Positions 16,498 to 24,917 of a stretch of 64,000 nt of DNA are shown piece by piece. Within the stretch, counting starts at the first letter, position 1, and each line of letters starts with the position of its first letter. The stretch comes from Tsukamurella asaccharolytica. Lineage in GTDB: Bacteria; Actinomycetota; Actinomycetes; Mycobacteriales; Mycobacteriaceae. The notes under the pieces are model-generated. The model worked only from the letters and a program-made list of their open reading frames with translations, was not told the origin of the DNA and ran no database searches. Both the position numbers and the translations under genes were made by a program. The stretch is taken from positions 558,001-622,000 of the forward strand of contig NZ_VIGW01000001.1 of assembly GCF_007858435.1 (NCBI RefSeq), written 5' to 3'.

Positions 16498-17960
16498 CCG
16501 AGCCGCGCGTCGTCGTCATCGGTGCCGGCGTCGCCGGCATCTCGACCGCGCACGTCCTGCAGGAGCGGGGTTACACCGACTGGGTGGTCCTGGAGAAGGG
16601 CGCCGACGTGGGTGGCGTCTGGTTCTGGAACCACTACCCCGGCCTCACCTGCGACGTTCCCTCGCAGATCTACCAGTTCGCTTTCGCCCCCAAAGCCGAC
16701 TGGGAGAAGGTCTGGGCGACCGGCCCCCAGATCCAGCGGTACCACCGCGACGTCGTCGAGCAGCTCGGACTGCGGGACCGGATCCGCTGCAACACCGAGG
16801 TCCTCGCCGCCGAGTTCGACGACGCCTCCGCCACCTGGACCCTCACCCTGAGCACCGGCGAGGCGATGACCGCCGACGTCATCGTCTGCGCCACCGGTGT
16901 CCTGCACAACCCCGCGATCCCCGACATCGAAGGCCTCGCCGACTTCGACGGCGACGTCGTCCATACGGCCCGCTGGGACGACTCCCTGCGCACGGACGGG
17001 AGGAAGATCGCGGTCATCGGCACCGGATCGACCGGCGTGCAGGTGGTCTCGGCGCTGCAGCCGACCGCGGAGCACCTCACCCACTTCGTCCGCTCGCCGC
17101 AGTGGGTCCTGTGGGCGCCCATGCGGATCCCCCAATTCCGCGCCGTCACAGCCTTGTTCGAACGCGTGCCGGGGCTCCTCGACCTGGTTCATCGGCTCCT
17201 GCTCCGGGCCTCGGGCATCCTCGCCGACGTCGTGACGAAGCCGACCTGGCGGCGGCGTGCTGTGCAGGCCTACGCCCGGCTGTCGCTCCGCGCCCAGGTC
17301 CGGTCGCCGATGCGGGAGGATCTCACGCCCGACGACGAGCCGCTGTGCAAGCGGCAGGTCATCTCCGGCACCTACTACACGGCACTCAAGGCGCGCAACG
17401 CCTCCCTGGTCACCAGCGGCATCGAGCGGATCGAGCCGACGGGGGTGCGGACCGCCGACGGCACGCTGCACGAGGCCGATCTCCTGGTGCTGGCCACCGG
17501 CTTTCGCGCGCACGACTACATGCGGCCCATGAGGGTGACGGGCCGCAACGGGATCACGCTCGACCACGCCTGGGCCGACGGGCCGCGCGCCTACCGCATG
17601 ACGGCGATCCCCGGCTTCCCCAACCTGTTCACCGTCCTCGGCCCGAACTCCCCGACGGGCTCGATCTCTCTCCAGTTCTCCGCCGAGCTCACGGCGAAGT
17701 ACATCGCGCAGTGGCTCGACCGGTTCCGCCGCGGCGAGATCGCAGAGGTGGAGGTCACCGAGGAGGCCACCGCGGACTTCAACCGACAGGTGGCCGAGGC
17801 GATGGGGCCGACGGTGTGGAACACGGGCTGCAGCTCCTGGTACGTCACCGAGGGCGGATCGATCGACCTGTGGCCCTTCGACCGCAGGACCATGGTGCGC
17901 ATGCTCGCGACACCCGACGACGCGGACTTCCACGTCCGACGGTCCGCCGACGCCACCTGA
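16494..17960 (+). CDS. Baeyer-Villiger type flavin monooxygenase
   Basis: A 488-residue class B flavoprotein monooxygenase. The FAD motif GAGVAG is near residues 9-14 and the NADPH motif GTGSTG near 177-182. Between them, about residues 151-161, lies FDGDVVHTARW, an exact match to the BVMO fingerprint FxGxxxHxxxW. A conserved late ATGF motif is also present. It is expected to insert oxygen next to a ketone, giving an ester or lactone. Coupling (ATGA) to a patatin-type hydrolase suggests that the ester product is hydrolysed by its neighbour. Confidence 0.9.
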   Translation: MTEPRVVVIGAGVAGISTAHVLQERGYTDWVVLEKGADVGGVWFWNHYPGLTCDVPSQIYQFAFAPKADWEKVWATGPQIQRYHRDVVEQLGLRDRIRCNTEVLAAEFDDASATWTLTLSTGEAMTADVIVCATGVLHNPAIPDIEGLADFDGDVVHTARWDDSLRTDGRKIAVIGTGSTGVQVVSALQPTAEHLTHFVRSPQWVLWAPMRIPQFRAVTALFERVPGLLDLVHRLLLRASGILADVVTKPTWRRRAVQAYARLSLRAQVRSPMREDLTPDDEPLCKRQVISGTYYTALKARNASLVTSGIERIEPTGVRTADGTLHEADLLVLATGFRAHDYMRPMRVTGRNGITLDHAWADGPRAYRMTAIPGFPNLFTVLGPNSPTGSISLQFSAELTAKYIAQWLDRFRRGEIAEVEVTEEATADFNRQVAEAMGPTVWNTGCSSWYVTEGGSIDLWPFDRRTMVRMLATPDDADFHVRRSADAT

Positions 17961-17986
17961 CGGTCCCGGCGGCCCGAGGCCGAACG

Positions 17987-18730
17987 TCAGAACCACACGC
18001 GGGCGAGCCACGCCGCGAGGCCGAGGCCGCAGATCGCCACCACCGCCCGGAGCTTCCCGGCGTCGATCCGCGCCACGACCGGCGGGCCGCACCAGCCGCC
18101 GGCGAAGCCGCCGATCGCCATCGCGATCGCCGCCGGCCAGTGCACTGGGCCGAATACCGCGAACCCCACGGCGGCCACCAGGTTGGCGAGGCCCAGGACA
18201 TAACTCTTGAGCATCGCGGCGCGCCACAGCGGCTCCGATGTGGCCAGCAACGTGAGCGCCAGGATCATCACGCCCGCGCCCGCCCCGAAGTAGCCGCCGT
18301 ACACCGCGACCAAGAAGACGCCCGCAGGGTAGAACCTCGCGAGCCGTGCCACGTCGGGCAGCTCCCGGAGGCGTGGCTGCAGCAGGATGGCGACCGCCGC
18401 GACGGCGATCAGGACGGGGACGACGTTCTCGAACGTGCTGCCCGGCGCCAGCAGAAGCAGGGCCGAGCCGACCAGCCCGCCTGCGATCGCGAGGACGGCC
18501 AGGGAACGCATCTGGGCGGGGTTCTTCCGCAGTTCCGACGCCGACGAGGCGATCGAGCCACCGCCCACAGCGACCATGGCGACAGTGTTCGTGACGTTTG
18601 CGGATACCGGGGACAGCCCCATCGCCAGCAACGCCGGGTAGGAGACGAGTGACGCCAATCCGGTGATGTAGCCGATCAGTCCGGCGGCGAACCCGATGAA
18701 CACCATTGCCGCGAGCGTCAGCACCGTCAT
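17987..18730 (-). CDS. TauE/SafE family sulfite/sulfonate-type exporter
   Basis: A 247-residue membrane protein with about eight helices in two repeats, the TauE/SafE architecture. The repeat motif GxxxGxxxxxxSYPALLAMGLSP-like opening and the second-half FGAGAGVMI and KSYVLGLANLVAA segments are typical. The family exports sulfite, sulfoacetate or other anions. The short sequence upstream holds a GTTCTC-N13-GAGAAC inverted repeat (18742-18766) that could regulate it. The substrate cannot be assigned. Confidence 0.88.
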   Translation of the reverse strand: MTVLTLAAMVFIGFAAGLIGYITGLASLVSYPALLAMGLSPVSANVTNTVAMVAVGGGSIASSASELRKNPAQMRSLAVLAIAGGLVGSALLLLAPGSTFENVVPVLIAVAAVAILLQPRLRELPDVARLARFYPAGVFLVAVYGGYFGAGAGVMILALTLLATSEPLWRAAMLKSYVLGLANLVAAVGFAVFGPVHWPAAIAMAIGGFAGGWCGPPVVARIDAGKLRAVVAICGLGLAAWLARVWF

Positions 18731-18741
18731 CCGCCCCCCTA

Positions 18742-18766
18742 GTTCTCACGCCTCACCTGCGAGAAC
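18742..18766. promoter_or_regulatory. Inverted repeat upstream of the TauE/SafE gene
   Basis: GTTCTC and GAGAAC are separated by 13 nt, 12 bp upstream of the ATG at 18730 (minus strand). It may be an operator for the exporter. Confidence 0.3.
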
Positions 18767-18793
18767 ACTCTAGCCCTTGCGCTTTGTACGCAG

Positions 18794-18805
18794 GTTGTAT
18801 ACAAC
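18794..18805. promoter_or_regulatory. GntR (FCD)-type operator, GTTGTATACAAC
   Basis: A perfect 12-bp palindrome lies 120 bp before the first gene of the catabolic operon, and near-symmetric TGTAC/GTACA halves flank it (18785-18789, 18808-18812). A TTGTATACAA core fits the GT-N-AC spacing bound by FadR/FCD-type GntR regulators, and the operon's second gene encodes one. Confidence 0.6.
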
Positions 18806-18924
18806 TGGTACACCCCGACAGGTGCCCTGCATCACACCTTCGAGGTCCGGCCGGAACAGTTGCGGCAACAACCGTCCCGGCCGGCGAAACAGCACCACCA
18901 TCACCTCGACCTGGGAGCCGAACA

Positions 18925-20304
18925 ATGGCGAATGCCGTAGAAAACGGTAGCAAACGTAAGGCGGGTGAGAGCCTGCCCGTCGTCGCCGGCTCGAGCCTCG
19001 CCGGAACCGCTGTGGAGTGGTACGACTTCTTCCTCTACGGCACCGCAGCGGGCCTTGTCTTCGACAAGGTCTTCTTCCCCAACAGCGATCCGCTCGTCGG
19101 CGTCATGCTGGCCTTCGCCACGTACGCCGTCGGCTTCCTCGCTCGACCGCTGGGCGCGGCCGTGCTCGGGCACCTCGGCGACGTCAAGGGGCGTCGCTCC
19201 ACGCTGATCGCGAGCCTCATGCTCATGGGCGTCTCGACCTTCCTCATCGCACTGATCCCCAGCTACGGCTCGATCGGCATCCTGGCGCCCATCGCTCTGG
19301 TGCTGCTCCGGCTGGTGCAGGGATTCGCCCTCGGCGGCGAATGGGGCGGAGCGGTGCTCCTGGTCTCGGAGCACGGCGGCGTCGAGAACCGGGCGTTCTG
19401 GTCCGCGTGGCCGAACCTCGGCCCGCCGCTGGGCAATCTCATGGCCGCTGCGGTCATGGCCGTACTCGGCGCGACCATGAGCGAGGACGCCTTCCTCTCG
19501 TGGGGCTGGCGGATCGCGTTCGCACTGTCCGCCGTCTTGGTCATCATCGGCCTGGTCCTGCGGCTGTTCGTCACCGAGACCCCGCTCTACAAGCAGGCGC
19601 AAGAAGCCTCCGGTGAGGCGCACGGCGCACGGCGCGCGCCTCTCAAGGAGGCGATCACCGGCCATTGGCGCACCATCCTGCTGGCCGCTGCTACGCGGTT
19701 CGGCGAGAACGCCGGGTTCTACCTCTTCGCGCTGTTCGTGATCACCTACGTGAGCAATCCGGACATGCTGGGCGTGGACAAGTCCGTGGCTCTCAACGCC
19801 GTCATGTTCGGCATGGTGATCGCGATCGTGACCATCCCGGCGATCGCGATCCTGGCGGACCGGATCGGGCGCCGACCCATCTACCTCGCCGCTTCCGCCG
19901 CGACCATCGTCTGGGCCTTCGTCTTCTTCTTCCTGCTCGATACGAAGAACCCGACGAACGTGATCATCGCGGTCTGCGGCGGCATGCTGATCTTCGCCGC
20001 GTACAGCGCAGTGATCGGCGCCTTCTTCTCGGAGCTCTTCCCCACCGAGATCCGTTACTCGGCAGTCTCGCTCGCCTACAACCTGGCGTCGGTGGTCGCG
20101 GGCTCGGTGGCGCCGCTACTGGCGGTCGCTCTCTACCGGTGGTTCGGATCGGGATACGCCATTGCCGCATATCTCGCCGTCATGGGCCTGATCTCCTTGA
20201 TCGCCGCGACCATCGCGCGGGAGACGCGGACAGTCGATCTCGCGGCGGTCGGCACCGAACGCGCTGCCTCGCCTTCCGGCAATACGCTCACGAAGACCCC
20301 CTGA
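18925..20304 (+). CDS. MHS family MFS transporter (aromatic/organic acid:H+ symporter type)
   Basis: A 459-residue, 12-helix major facilitator protein. The GTAVEWYDFFLYGTAA opening, LARPLGAAVLGHLGDVKGRR loop (helices 2-3, motif A) and GFALGGEWGGAVLLVSEH identify the metabolite:H+ symporter (MHS) group that includes shikimate, proline/betaine and aromatic acid carriers. It probably imports the substrate of the downstream pathway. ATG 18925 is chosen because GGGAG lies 7 nt upstream and the family N-terminus fits; in-frame upstream ORF sequence shows no membrane-protein character. First gene of a seven-gene operon. Confidence 0.9.
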   Translation: MANAVENGSKRKAGESLPVVAGSSLAGTAVEWYDFFLYGTAAGLVFDKVFFPNSDPLVGVMLAFATYAVGFLARPLGAAVLGHLGDVKGRRSTLIASLMLMGVSTFLIALIPSYGSIGILAPIALVLLRLVQGFALGGEWGGAVLLVSEHGGVENRAFWSAWPNLGPPLGNLMAAAVMAVLGATMSEDAFLSWGWRIAFALSAVLVIIGLVLRLFVTETPLYKQAQEASGEAHGARRAPLKEAITGHWRTILLAAATRFGENAGFYLFALFVITYVSNPDMLGVDKSVALNAVMFGMVIAIVTIPAIAILADRIGRRPIYLAASAATIVWAFVFFFLLDTKNPTNVIIAVCGGMLIFAAYSAVIGAFFSELFPTEIRYSAVSLAYNLASVVAGSVAPLLAVALYRWFGSGYAIAAYLAVMGLISLIAATIARETRTVDLAAVGTERAASPSGNTLTKTP

Positions 20305-20335
20305 CCCGCAGCACCCGCATCCATCCGGAGGAATC

Positions 20336-20995
20336 ATGACGTCATCCCGCGACGACCAGCGGACCCTCGCACCCGATCGCGCCTACCGCTGGCTGCACCA
20401 GACGATCCTGACCACTCCCCGAGAGCAAGAGTTGTTCCTGACGGAGACCGAGATCGCGGAGGGCTCGGGGCTTTCGCGAACCCCCGTCCGCGAGGCGCTG
20501 CTGCGCCTGGAATCGGAAGGATTCATCAAGCGAATCCCGCACAAGGGCGCGTACATCCCGGCGATGACCGACCGCGAAGTCGCCGACGTCATGGACGCCC
20601 GGCTCGTCGTCGAGGAGCACGCCGTCGGCCGCGTCTGCGCTGCCGGCATCGCCGGCGATCTCGGGCTCGACACCCTGATCGCCAAGCAGGTCGACGAGAC
20701 GGACCCGGTGAAGTTCATCGAGCTCGATCTCGCGTTCCACACGGCGATCCTCGAGGCCGCGGGTAACACCGTGTTGCTCGACTTCTACCGCTCGATCCGG
20801 GACCGGCAGATCCGCATGGGGATCCGCGCAGTCATGGTCCTCGAGCAGCGGCGTACGCAGGTGATCGCCGAGCACCGCGCGATCGTCGAAGCCCTCCTCG
20901 CGAAGGACCCGGAGCAGGCCCACGATGCGGTTCGCCTGCACTTGGAGGCCACCCTCCGCTCCATCGCCCACCCATTCAATCCAAGGAACCACTGA
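20336..20995 (+). CDS. GntR family regulator, FCD (FadR-type) domain
   Basis: A 219-residue repressor-type regulator. The N-terminal winged helix has LSRTPVREALLRLESEGFI (about residues 47-65), the hallmark GntR recognition helix. The C-terminal helical FCD domain (about 80-210) has the metal/ligand-binding D...H...H pattern in LDLAFHTAILEAAGN and EHRAIVEALL. FCD regulators usually sense carboxylic acids and repress catabolic genes. It lies inside the operon it probably controls. AGGAGG-like GGAGGAATC precedes the ATG. Its stop overlaps the next start by one base. Confidence 0.92.
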   Translation: MTSSRDDQRTLAPDRAYRWLHQTILTTPREQELFLTETEIAEGSGLSRTPVREALLRLESEGFIKRIPHKGAYIPAMTDREVADVMDARLVVEEHAVGRVCAAGIAGDLGLDTLIAKQVDETDPVKFIELDLAFHTAILEAAGNTVLLDFYRSIRDRQIRMGIRAVMVLEQRRTQVIAEHRAIVEALLAKDPEQAHDAVRLHLEATLRSIAHPFNPRNH

Positions 20996-21804
20996 TGCGC
21001 ATCGCCCTGGTACAGATCGCGAGCCCCGACGAGGAGACCGCCGCGCACCGACTCGACCGCGCCTCCAGGCTCCTCGCCGAGGTCCCCGGGGACGTCGACC
21101 TCATCGCCCTCCCCGAACTGTGGAAGGTCGGCTTCGGCCACTTCGACCGCTATGCCGAGTGTGCCGAGTCCATGCACGGCCCCACGGTGCAGACCCTCGC
21201 GAAGATCGCCGCAGACCGCGGAGTCCTCCTGCACGCCGGATCGATCGTCCGCCGCAACGCCGACGAGCTGTTCAACACCTCCCTGTTGCTCGACCGGACC
21301 GGCCAGATCATCCATCACTACGACAAGGTGCACCTGTTCGGGTGCCGCTCCGCCGAACCGGAGATCCTCACGCACGGCCGTCAGGTCCACGCTACCGACA
21401 CCGAGTTCGGCCGCTTCGCCGCCGCCACGTGCTACGACCTGCGATTCCCTCCGCTGTGGGAGCGGTTCGGCGAGGCCGGCGCCGAGCTCATGGTGGTGCC
21501 GGCGGCGTGGCCCGCCCGTCGGCTCGAGCACTGGCGCCTGCTCACCAGTGCTCGCGCGGTCGACAACCAGATGTTCGTCATCGCCGTCAACGCCGTCGGC
21601 ACCCATGCCGGCGTCACGTTCGGGGGGCACAGCCGCATCGTCGACCCCTGGGGAGAGGTGATCGCCGAGGCCGGAGCGGAGGAGGGGATCACCGTCGCCG
21701 AGATCGACCCTTCCGTGGTCGCCGAGACCCGCACCGAATTTCCGGTCCTGCGGGACCGGCGCACCGACTACGACTCCCTCACACCGAAGAAGGTCCCCGC
21801 ATGA
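20995..21804 (+). CDS. Nitrilase-superfamily carbon-nitrogen hydrolase (amidase-like)
   Basis: A 269-residue hydrolase with the complete nitrilase-fold triad: Glu41 (PELW), Lys111 (YDKVHLFG) and Cys146 (TCYDLRFP). The CYDLRFP context and the length match the Nit2/omega-amidase-like amidases rather than true nitrilases (whose motif is CWEN-like). It should hydrolyse an amide or carbamoyl bond of a pathway intermediate and release ammonia. Translationally linked to the GntR gene upstream (1-nt overlap) and to DUF2848 downstream (ATGA). Confidence 0.9.
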   Translation: MRIALVQIASPDEETAAHRLDRASRLLAEVPGDVDLIALPELWKVGFGHFDRYAECAESMHGPTVQTLAKIAADRGVLLHAGSIVRRNADELFNTSLLLDRTGQIIHHYDKVHLFGCRSAEPEILTHGRQVHATDTEFGRFAAATCYDLRFPPLWERFGEAGAELMVVPAAWPARRLEHWRLLTSARAVDNQMFVIAVNAVGTHAGVTFGGHSRIVDPWGEVIAEAGAEEGITVAEIDPSVVAETRTEFPVLRDRRTDYDSLTPKKVPA

Positions 21805-22487
21805 ACGCCCCCGTCGCCACCCTCGTGCTCCAGGTCGCGGACACTGACGAGTCCATCGAGCTGGGCCCTTTCCGCGCCGTCGTCGCCGGGTACACCGGCC
21901 GCGACGCCGCGCAGGTCCAGCACCACATCGACGAGCTCGCCGCGATCGGCGTCGCTCCGCCGCCGCAGGTGCCGATGATCTATCCGATGCCCGACGGTGC
22001 CGTCACGTCCGCCGCCGAGCTCACGGTCAACGGCGACAACACCTCCGGTGAGGTGGAGCCCGTGCTCATCCGGCACGCCGGCCGCTTCTACCTCGGCGTG
22101 GGCTCCGACCACACTGATCGCACGCTCGAGACCGCCGACATCGCCGAGTCGAAAGCGGTGTGCCCGAAACCGATCGGGGAGACCGTCGTTCCGATCGAGA
22201 ACTGGACCGCGTTCGACTGGGACCACTGCCTGGTGCGCAGCACGGTCGACGGCGTCGTCTACCAGGACGGCTCACTGGCCGGACTCCGCAGGCCCGAGGA
22301 GCTCTGGGACATCGTCGCCGAGCGCCTGGACCTCGCCGACGACGAAGACGTCGTCTGCTTCGCGGGAACACTCCCGCTGATCGACGGGGCGTTCGTCCCC
22401 GGCCACGACTGGGAGCTTCGCATCGCACTGCCCGACGGCCGGCTCCTGACCCACTCCTACTCCATCACCATCACGAAGGACATCTGA
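21801..22487 (+). CDS. DUF2848 family protein (FAH-fold-like)
   Basis: A 228-residue protein I recognise as DUF2848: AGYTGRDAAQVQHHIDELAAIGV near residues 30-52, then PMIYP (about 57-61), EVEPVLI and GVGSDHTDR. Members are thought to be related to fumarylacetoacetate hydrolase and occur in organic-acid catabolic operons, but no reaction has been assigned that I know of. Start is the ATG overlapping the amidase stop; the stop is 1 nt before the HpaB-like start. Context implies action on an acidic ring-cleavage or keto-enol intermediate. Confidence 0.82.
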   Translation: MNAPVATLVLQVADTDESIELGPFRAVVAGYTGRDAAQVQHHIDELAAIGVAPPPQVPMIYPMPDGAVTSAAELTVNGDNTSGEVEPVLIRHAGRFYLGVGSDHTDRTLETADIAESKAVCPKPIGETVVPIENWTAFDWDHCLVRSTVDGVVYQDGSLAGLRRPEELWDIVAERLDLADDEDVVCFAGTLPLIDGAFVPGHDWELRIALPDGRLLTHSYSITITKDI

Positions 22488-22488
22488 T

Positions 22489-23952
22489 ATGCGTACAGGA
22501 TCCGAGTACCTGGCCTCGCTCGATGACGGCCGCACCGTCATCGTCGACGGAGAGGTCGTGACCAACGTGGCCGAACACCCCGCGTTCGCGCCGATGGCGA
22601 GAACCATCGCCGATCTCATGGACATCGCGGTCGAACGGCCGGACGTCATGCAGTACACCGCACCGGAGACCGGCGCCGCCGCGAACCGCGCCTTCTCCAT
22701 CCCGCGTTCGCGCGACGACCTCCAGGCGCGCCGCGAGGCGATCGAGACCTGGGCCGGCCACACCCACGGCTGGGTGGGTCGCAGCCCCGATCATGTGGGC
22801 ACCTTCCTCGCATCCTTCGCCGCCAACGCGCAGGTCTTCGAGATCGACGGCGCGAAACACGATTTCACCGGGAACGTGCGACGGTTCTACGAGCGACTCC
22901 TCAACGAGAACCTCTACGTCTCGTACGCGATCATCCCGCCACAGGTCTCTCGCGCGACCACCGCGTCGGGCTGGGAGGGCGAGTTCCTGCAGGTCGGCGT
23001 CGTGCGCGAGACGGAAGAAGGCCTCGTCGTGCGCGGCTCGCAGATGCTCGCCACCGGCGGCGCCGTCGCCGACGAGATCTTCGTCTCCTGCATCAAGCCC
23101 CTCGGCCCGGACGACAAGGACTTCGCGATCGGCTTCGTCGTTCCCGCGAACACACAGGGCCTCAAGCAGTACTGCCGCCGCCCGTACATCACCGGCGCCA
23201 CGAGCCCCTTCGACTATCCGCTCACGACGCGCTACGACGAGTCCGATTCGCTCCTCGTCTTCGACGACGTTCTCGTCCCCTGGGACCGCGTCTTCGTCGA
23301 CCGCGACACCGCGGCGGTCCGACGTCAATTCTTCGACACGGGCGCCCACGTGCTGGGCAACTGGCAGGCCCAGATCCGCTTCGCCGCGAAGCTCCGCTTC
23401 ATCGCCGGCGTCGCGCGCCGCGTCACCCAGGTCAACGGTGTCGACAAGATCCCCTCAGTGCAGGAGAAGCTCGGCGAGCTCGCGGCGCTGGTCACCGGTG
23501 TGCGGTCAGCAGTGCTCGCCGCCGAGTACACCGCCAAGCCCGACGCCAACGGGCAGTGGCTGCCCGGTCGCGATGCGCTCTACGGCTCGATGGGCCTGCA
23601 GTCCGAGACCTATCCGCGCGTTCTCGCGATCCTCCGCGATCTCGTCGGCGGTGGAGTACTGCAGCTACCCTCCAGCGTCAAGGATCTCGTCAGCGAGGTC
23701 TCGCGGGACGACATCGCACGATACGTCCAGTCACCCGGCGTACCCAGTGAGGAGCGAGTGAAACTGTTCAAGCTCGCGTGGGACATCGTCGGATCCGAGT
23801 TCGCGGGTCGTCACCAGCAGTACGAGATGTTTTACGCCGGAGCGCCCTTCGTGGTGAAGGGCGCCTACACCTTCCGCAACTACGACTACGACGGTGCCGT
23901 CGCCGACGTCCAGGAATTCCTGGACAGCTACTCCGTAGCCGACAGCCAGTAA
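22489..23952 (+). CDS. 4-hydroxyphenylacetate 3-hydroxylase family (HpaB-type) flavin monooxygenase
   Basis: A 487-residue oxygenase component of the HpaB/acyl-CoA-dehydrogenase fold. MRTGSEYLASLDDGRTV is the standard N-terminus; the FMNH2/FADH2-binding region includes QVSRATT (about residues 150-156), VVRGSQMLATGGAVAD (about 178-193) and FDDVLVPWDRVFV (about 257-269). It uses reduced flavin supplied by the HpaC-like protein two genes downstream to hydroxylate an aromatic or heteroaromatic substrate. The linkage with an amidase and DUF2848 is not the classic 4-HPA meta-cleavage operon, so the substrate is probably different. Confidence 0.9.
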   Translation: MRTGSEYLASLDDGRTVIVDGEVVTNVAEHPAFAPMARTIADLMDIAVERPDVMQYTAPETGAAANRAFSIPRSRDDLQARREAIETWAGHTHGWVGRSPDHVGTFLASFAANAQVFEIDGAKHDFTGNVRRFYERLLNENLYVSYAIIPPQVSRATTASGWEGEFLQVGVVRETEEGLVVRGSQMLATGGAVADEIFVSCIKPLGPDDKDFAIGFVVPANTQGLKQYCRRPYITGATSPFDYPLTTRYDESDSLLVFDDVLVPWDRVFVDRDTAAVRRQFFDTGAHVLGNWQAQIRFAAKLRFIAGVARRVTQVNGVDKIPSVQEKLGELAALVTGVRSAVLAAEYTAKPDANGQWLPGRDALYGSMGLQSETYPRVLAILRDLVGGGVLQLPSSVKDLVSEVSRDDIARYVQSPGVPSEERVKLFKLAWDIVGSEFAGRHQQYEMFYAGAPFVVKGAYTFRNYDYDGAVADVQEFLDSYSVADSQ

Positions 23953-23984
23953 CCATTACCGATCCTCGAGGAGGAGCTTTCATC

Positions 23985-24332
23985 ATGGCCAAGCCCGAAC
24001 ACGAATTCCACCCCATCACCGATATCGAGTACACCGTCTGTCCCGGCGGAAACCCCCTGATCAAGGAGCGAATCCTCGCCAAGGACGAGGAAACCGGCGT
24101 GGCCACGCGCATTCTGCGGTACGAGCCGGGCGCCGACTCGTCGCCCATGGGGCAGCTGACACACGACTTCTGGGAGGAGGTCTACATCATCGAGGGCTCG
24201 TTCGTCGATCTCACTCTGAACCAGACCTTCCGGGCGGGCGACTTCGCGATCCGCCCGCCCGGCATGCCGCACGGGCCGTGGAGGAGCGACGAGGGCGTGC
24301 TCACCTTCGAGTCGCGCTACTACTCGAGGTAA
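23985..24332 (+). CDS. Small cupin-domain protein
   Basis: A 115-residue single-domain cupin. Motif 1 is recognisable in THDFWEEVYIIEGSF (about 58-72, with His, Glu and Glu as possible metal ligands) and motif 2 in FRAGDFAIRPPGMPHGPW (about 79-96, with a fourth His). It could be a metal-dependent dioxygenase, isomerase or lyase acting after hydroxylation. GAGGAGG sits 9 nt before ATG 23985, which fixes the start. Located between the monooxygenase and its reductase in the operon. Confidence 0.87.
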   Translation: MAKPEHEFHPITDIEYTVCPGGNPLIKERILAKDEETGVATRILRYEPGADSSPMGQLTHDFWEEVYIIEGSFVDLTLNQTFRAGDFAIRPPGMPHGPWRSDEGVLTFESRYYSR

Positions 24333-24339
24333 CACGCGC

Positions 24340-24861
24340 ATGGCACTCCCGGCTTTCAGCCCGGCCTCGCCTCTCGAGATGCGAAACGCCATGGGAAGAT
24401 TCATGACCGGCGTCGCAATCGTCAGCACCGGCACGCCCGAAGACATCTGCGGCATGACGATCAGCTCACTGACGTCGATCAGCCTGGACCCCGCGATCCT
24501 GATGATCTCGCTGAACCACGGCTCGCGGACCACTGACATGGTGGCGTCGACGCGGCGTTTCACCGTCTCGATCCTCAATGCGCGGCAGGAAGCGGTAGCG
24601 CGCCATTTCGCCACCCGCGGCGGGTCCAGATTCGAGTCGATCGAGTACGACGTCGGCGACTACGGACTGCCCATGATCACGAACGCCCTCGTCCAGGCGG
24701 AGTGTTCGGTAGTGCAGGATCCGCACGTGGGCGATCATCAGGTGTTCTTCGGCCAGGTCGAGAACCTCCGCTATCGGGACGGCAGCGGCCTGGTGTTCAA
24801 TGCCGGCCGGTTCGGCGACTTCCACGACTTCGGGCACGATGAGATTCCGTGGTGGTTCTGA
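24340..24861 (+). CDS. HpaC-type flavin reductase
   Basis: A 173-residue flavin reductase of the split-barrel FMN-binding family, opening MRNAMGRFMTGVAIVST and followed by GMTISSLTSISLDPAILMISLN (flavin-binding region, about residues 36-58) and HQVFFGQVENL (about 128-138). It should reduce FMN/FAD with NAD(P)H for the HpaB-like oxygenase in the same operon. The ATG at 24340 is 7 nt after the cupin stop. This is the last gene of the operon, and the PucR gene converges on it. Confidence 0.92.
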   Translation: MALPAFSPASPLEMRNAMGRFMTGVAIVSTGTPEDICGMTISSLTSISLDPAILMISLNHGSRTTDMVASTRRFTVSILNARQEAVARHFATRGGSRFESIEYDVGDYGLPMITNALVQAECSVVQDPHVGDHQVFFGQVENLRYRDGSGLVFNAGRFGDFHDFGHDEIPWWF

Positions 24862-24917
24862 TCGATCGAGACACACGGTCGCCGAGGACGACGTGCGGGC
24901 CCGGATCGCGCCCCGCG

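Noticed and set aside
16143-18749. An 868-codon minus-strand frame opposite the patatin and BVMO genes
   Set aside because: No domain, abnormal composition, and it contradicts two clear plus-strand enzymes.
22489-24861. Assignment as a classic 4-hydroxyphenylacetate degradation operon
   Set aside because: Although HpaB- and HpaC-like proteins are present, no homologues of the meta-cleavage enzymes are found, and an amidase and DUF2848 are.
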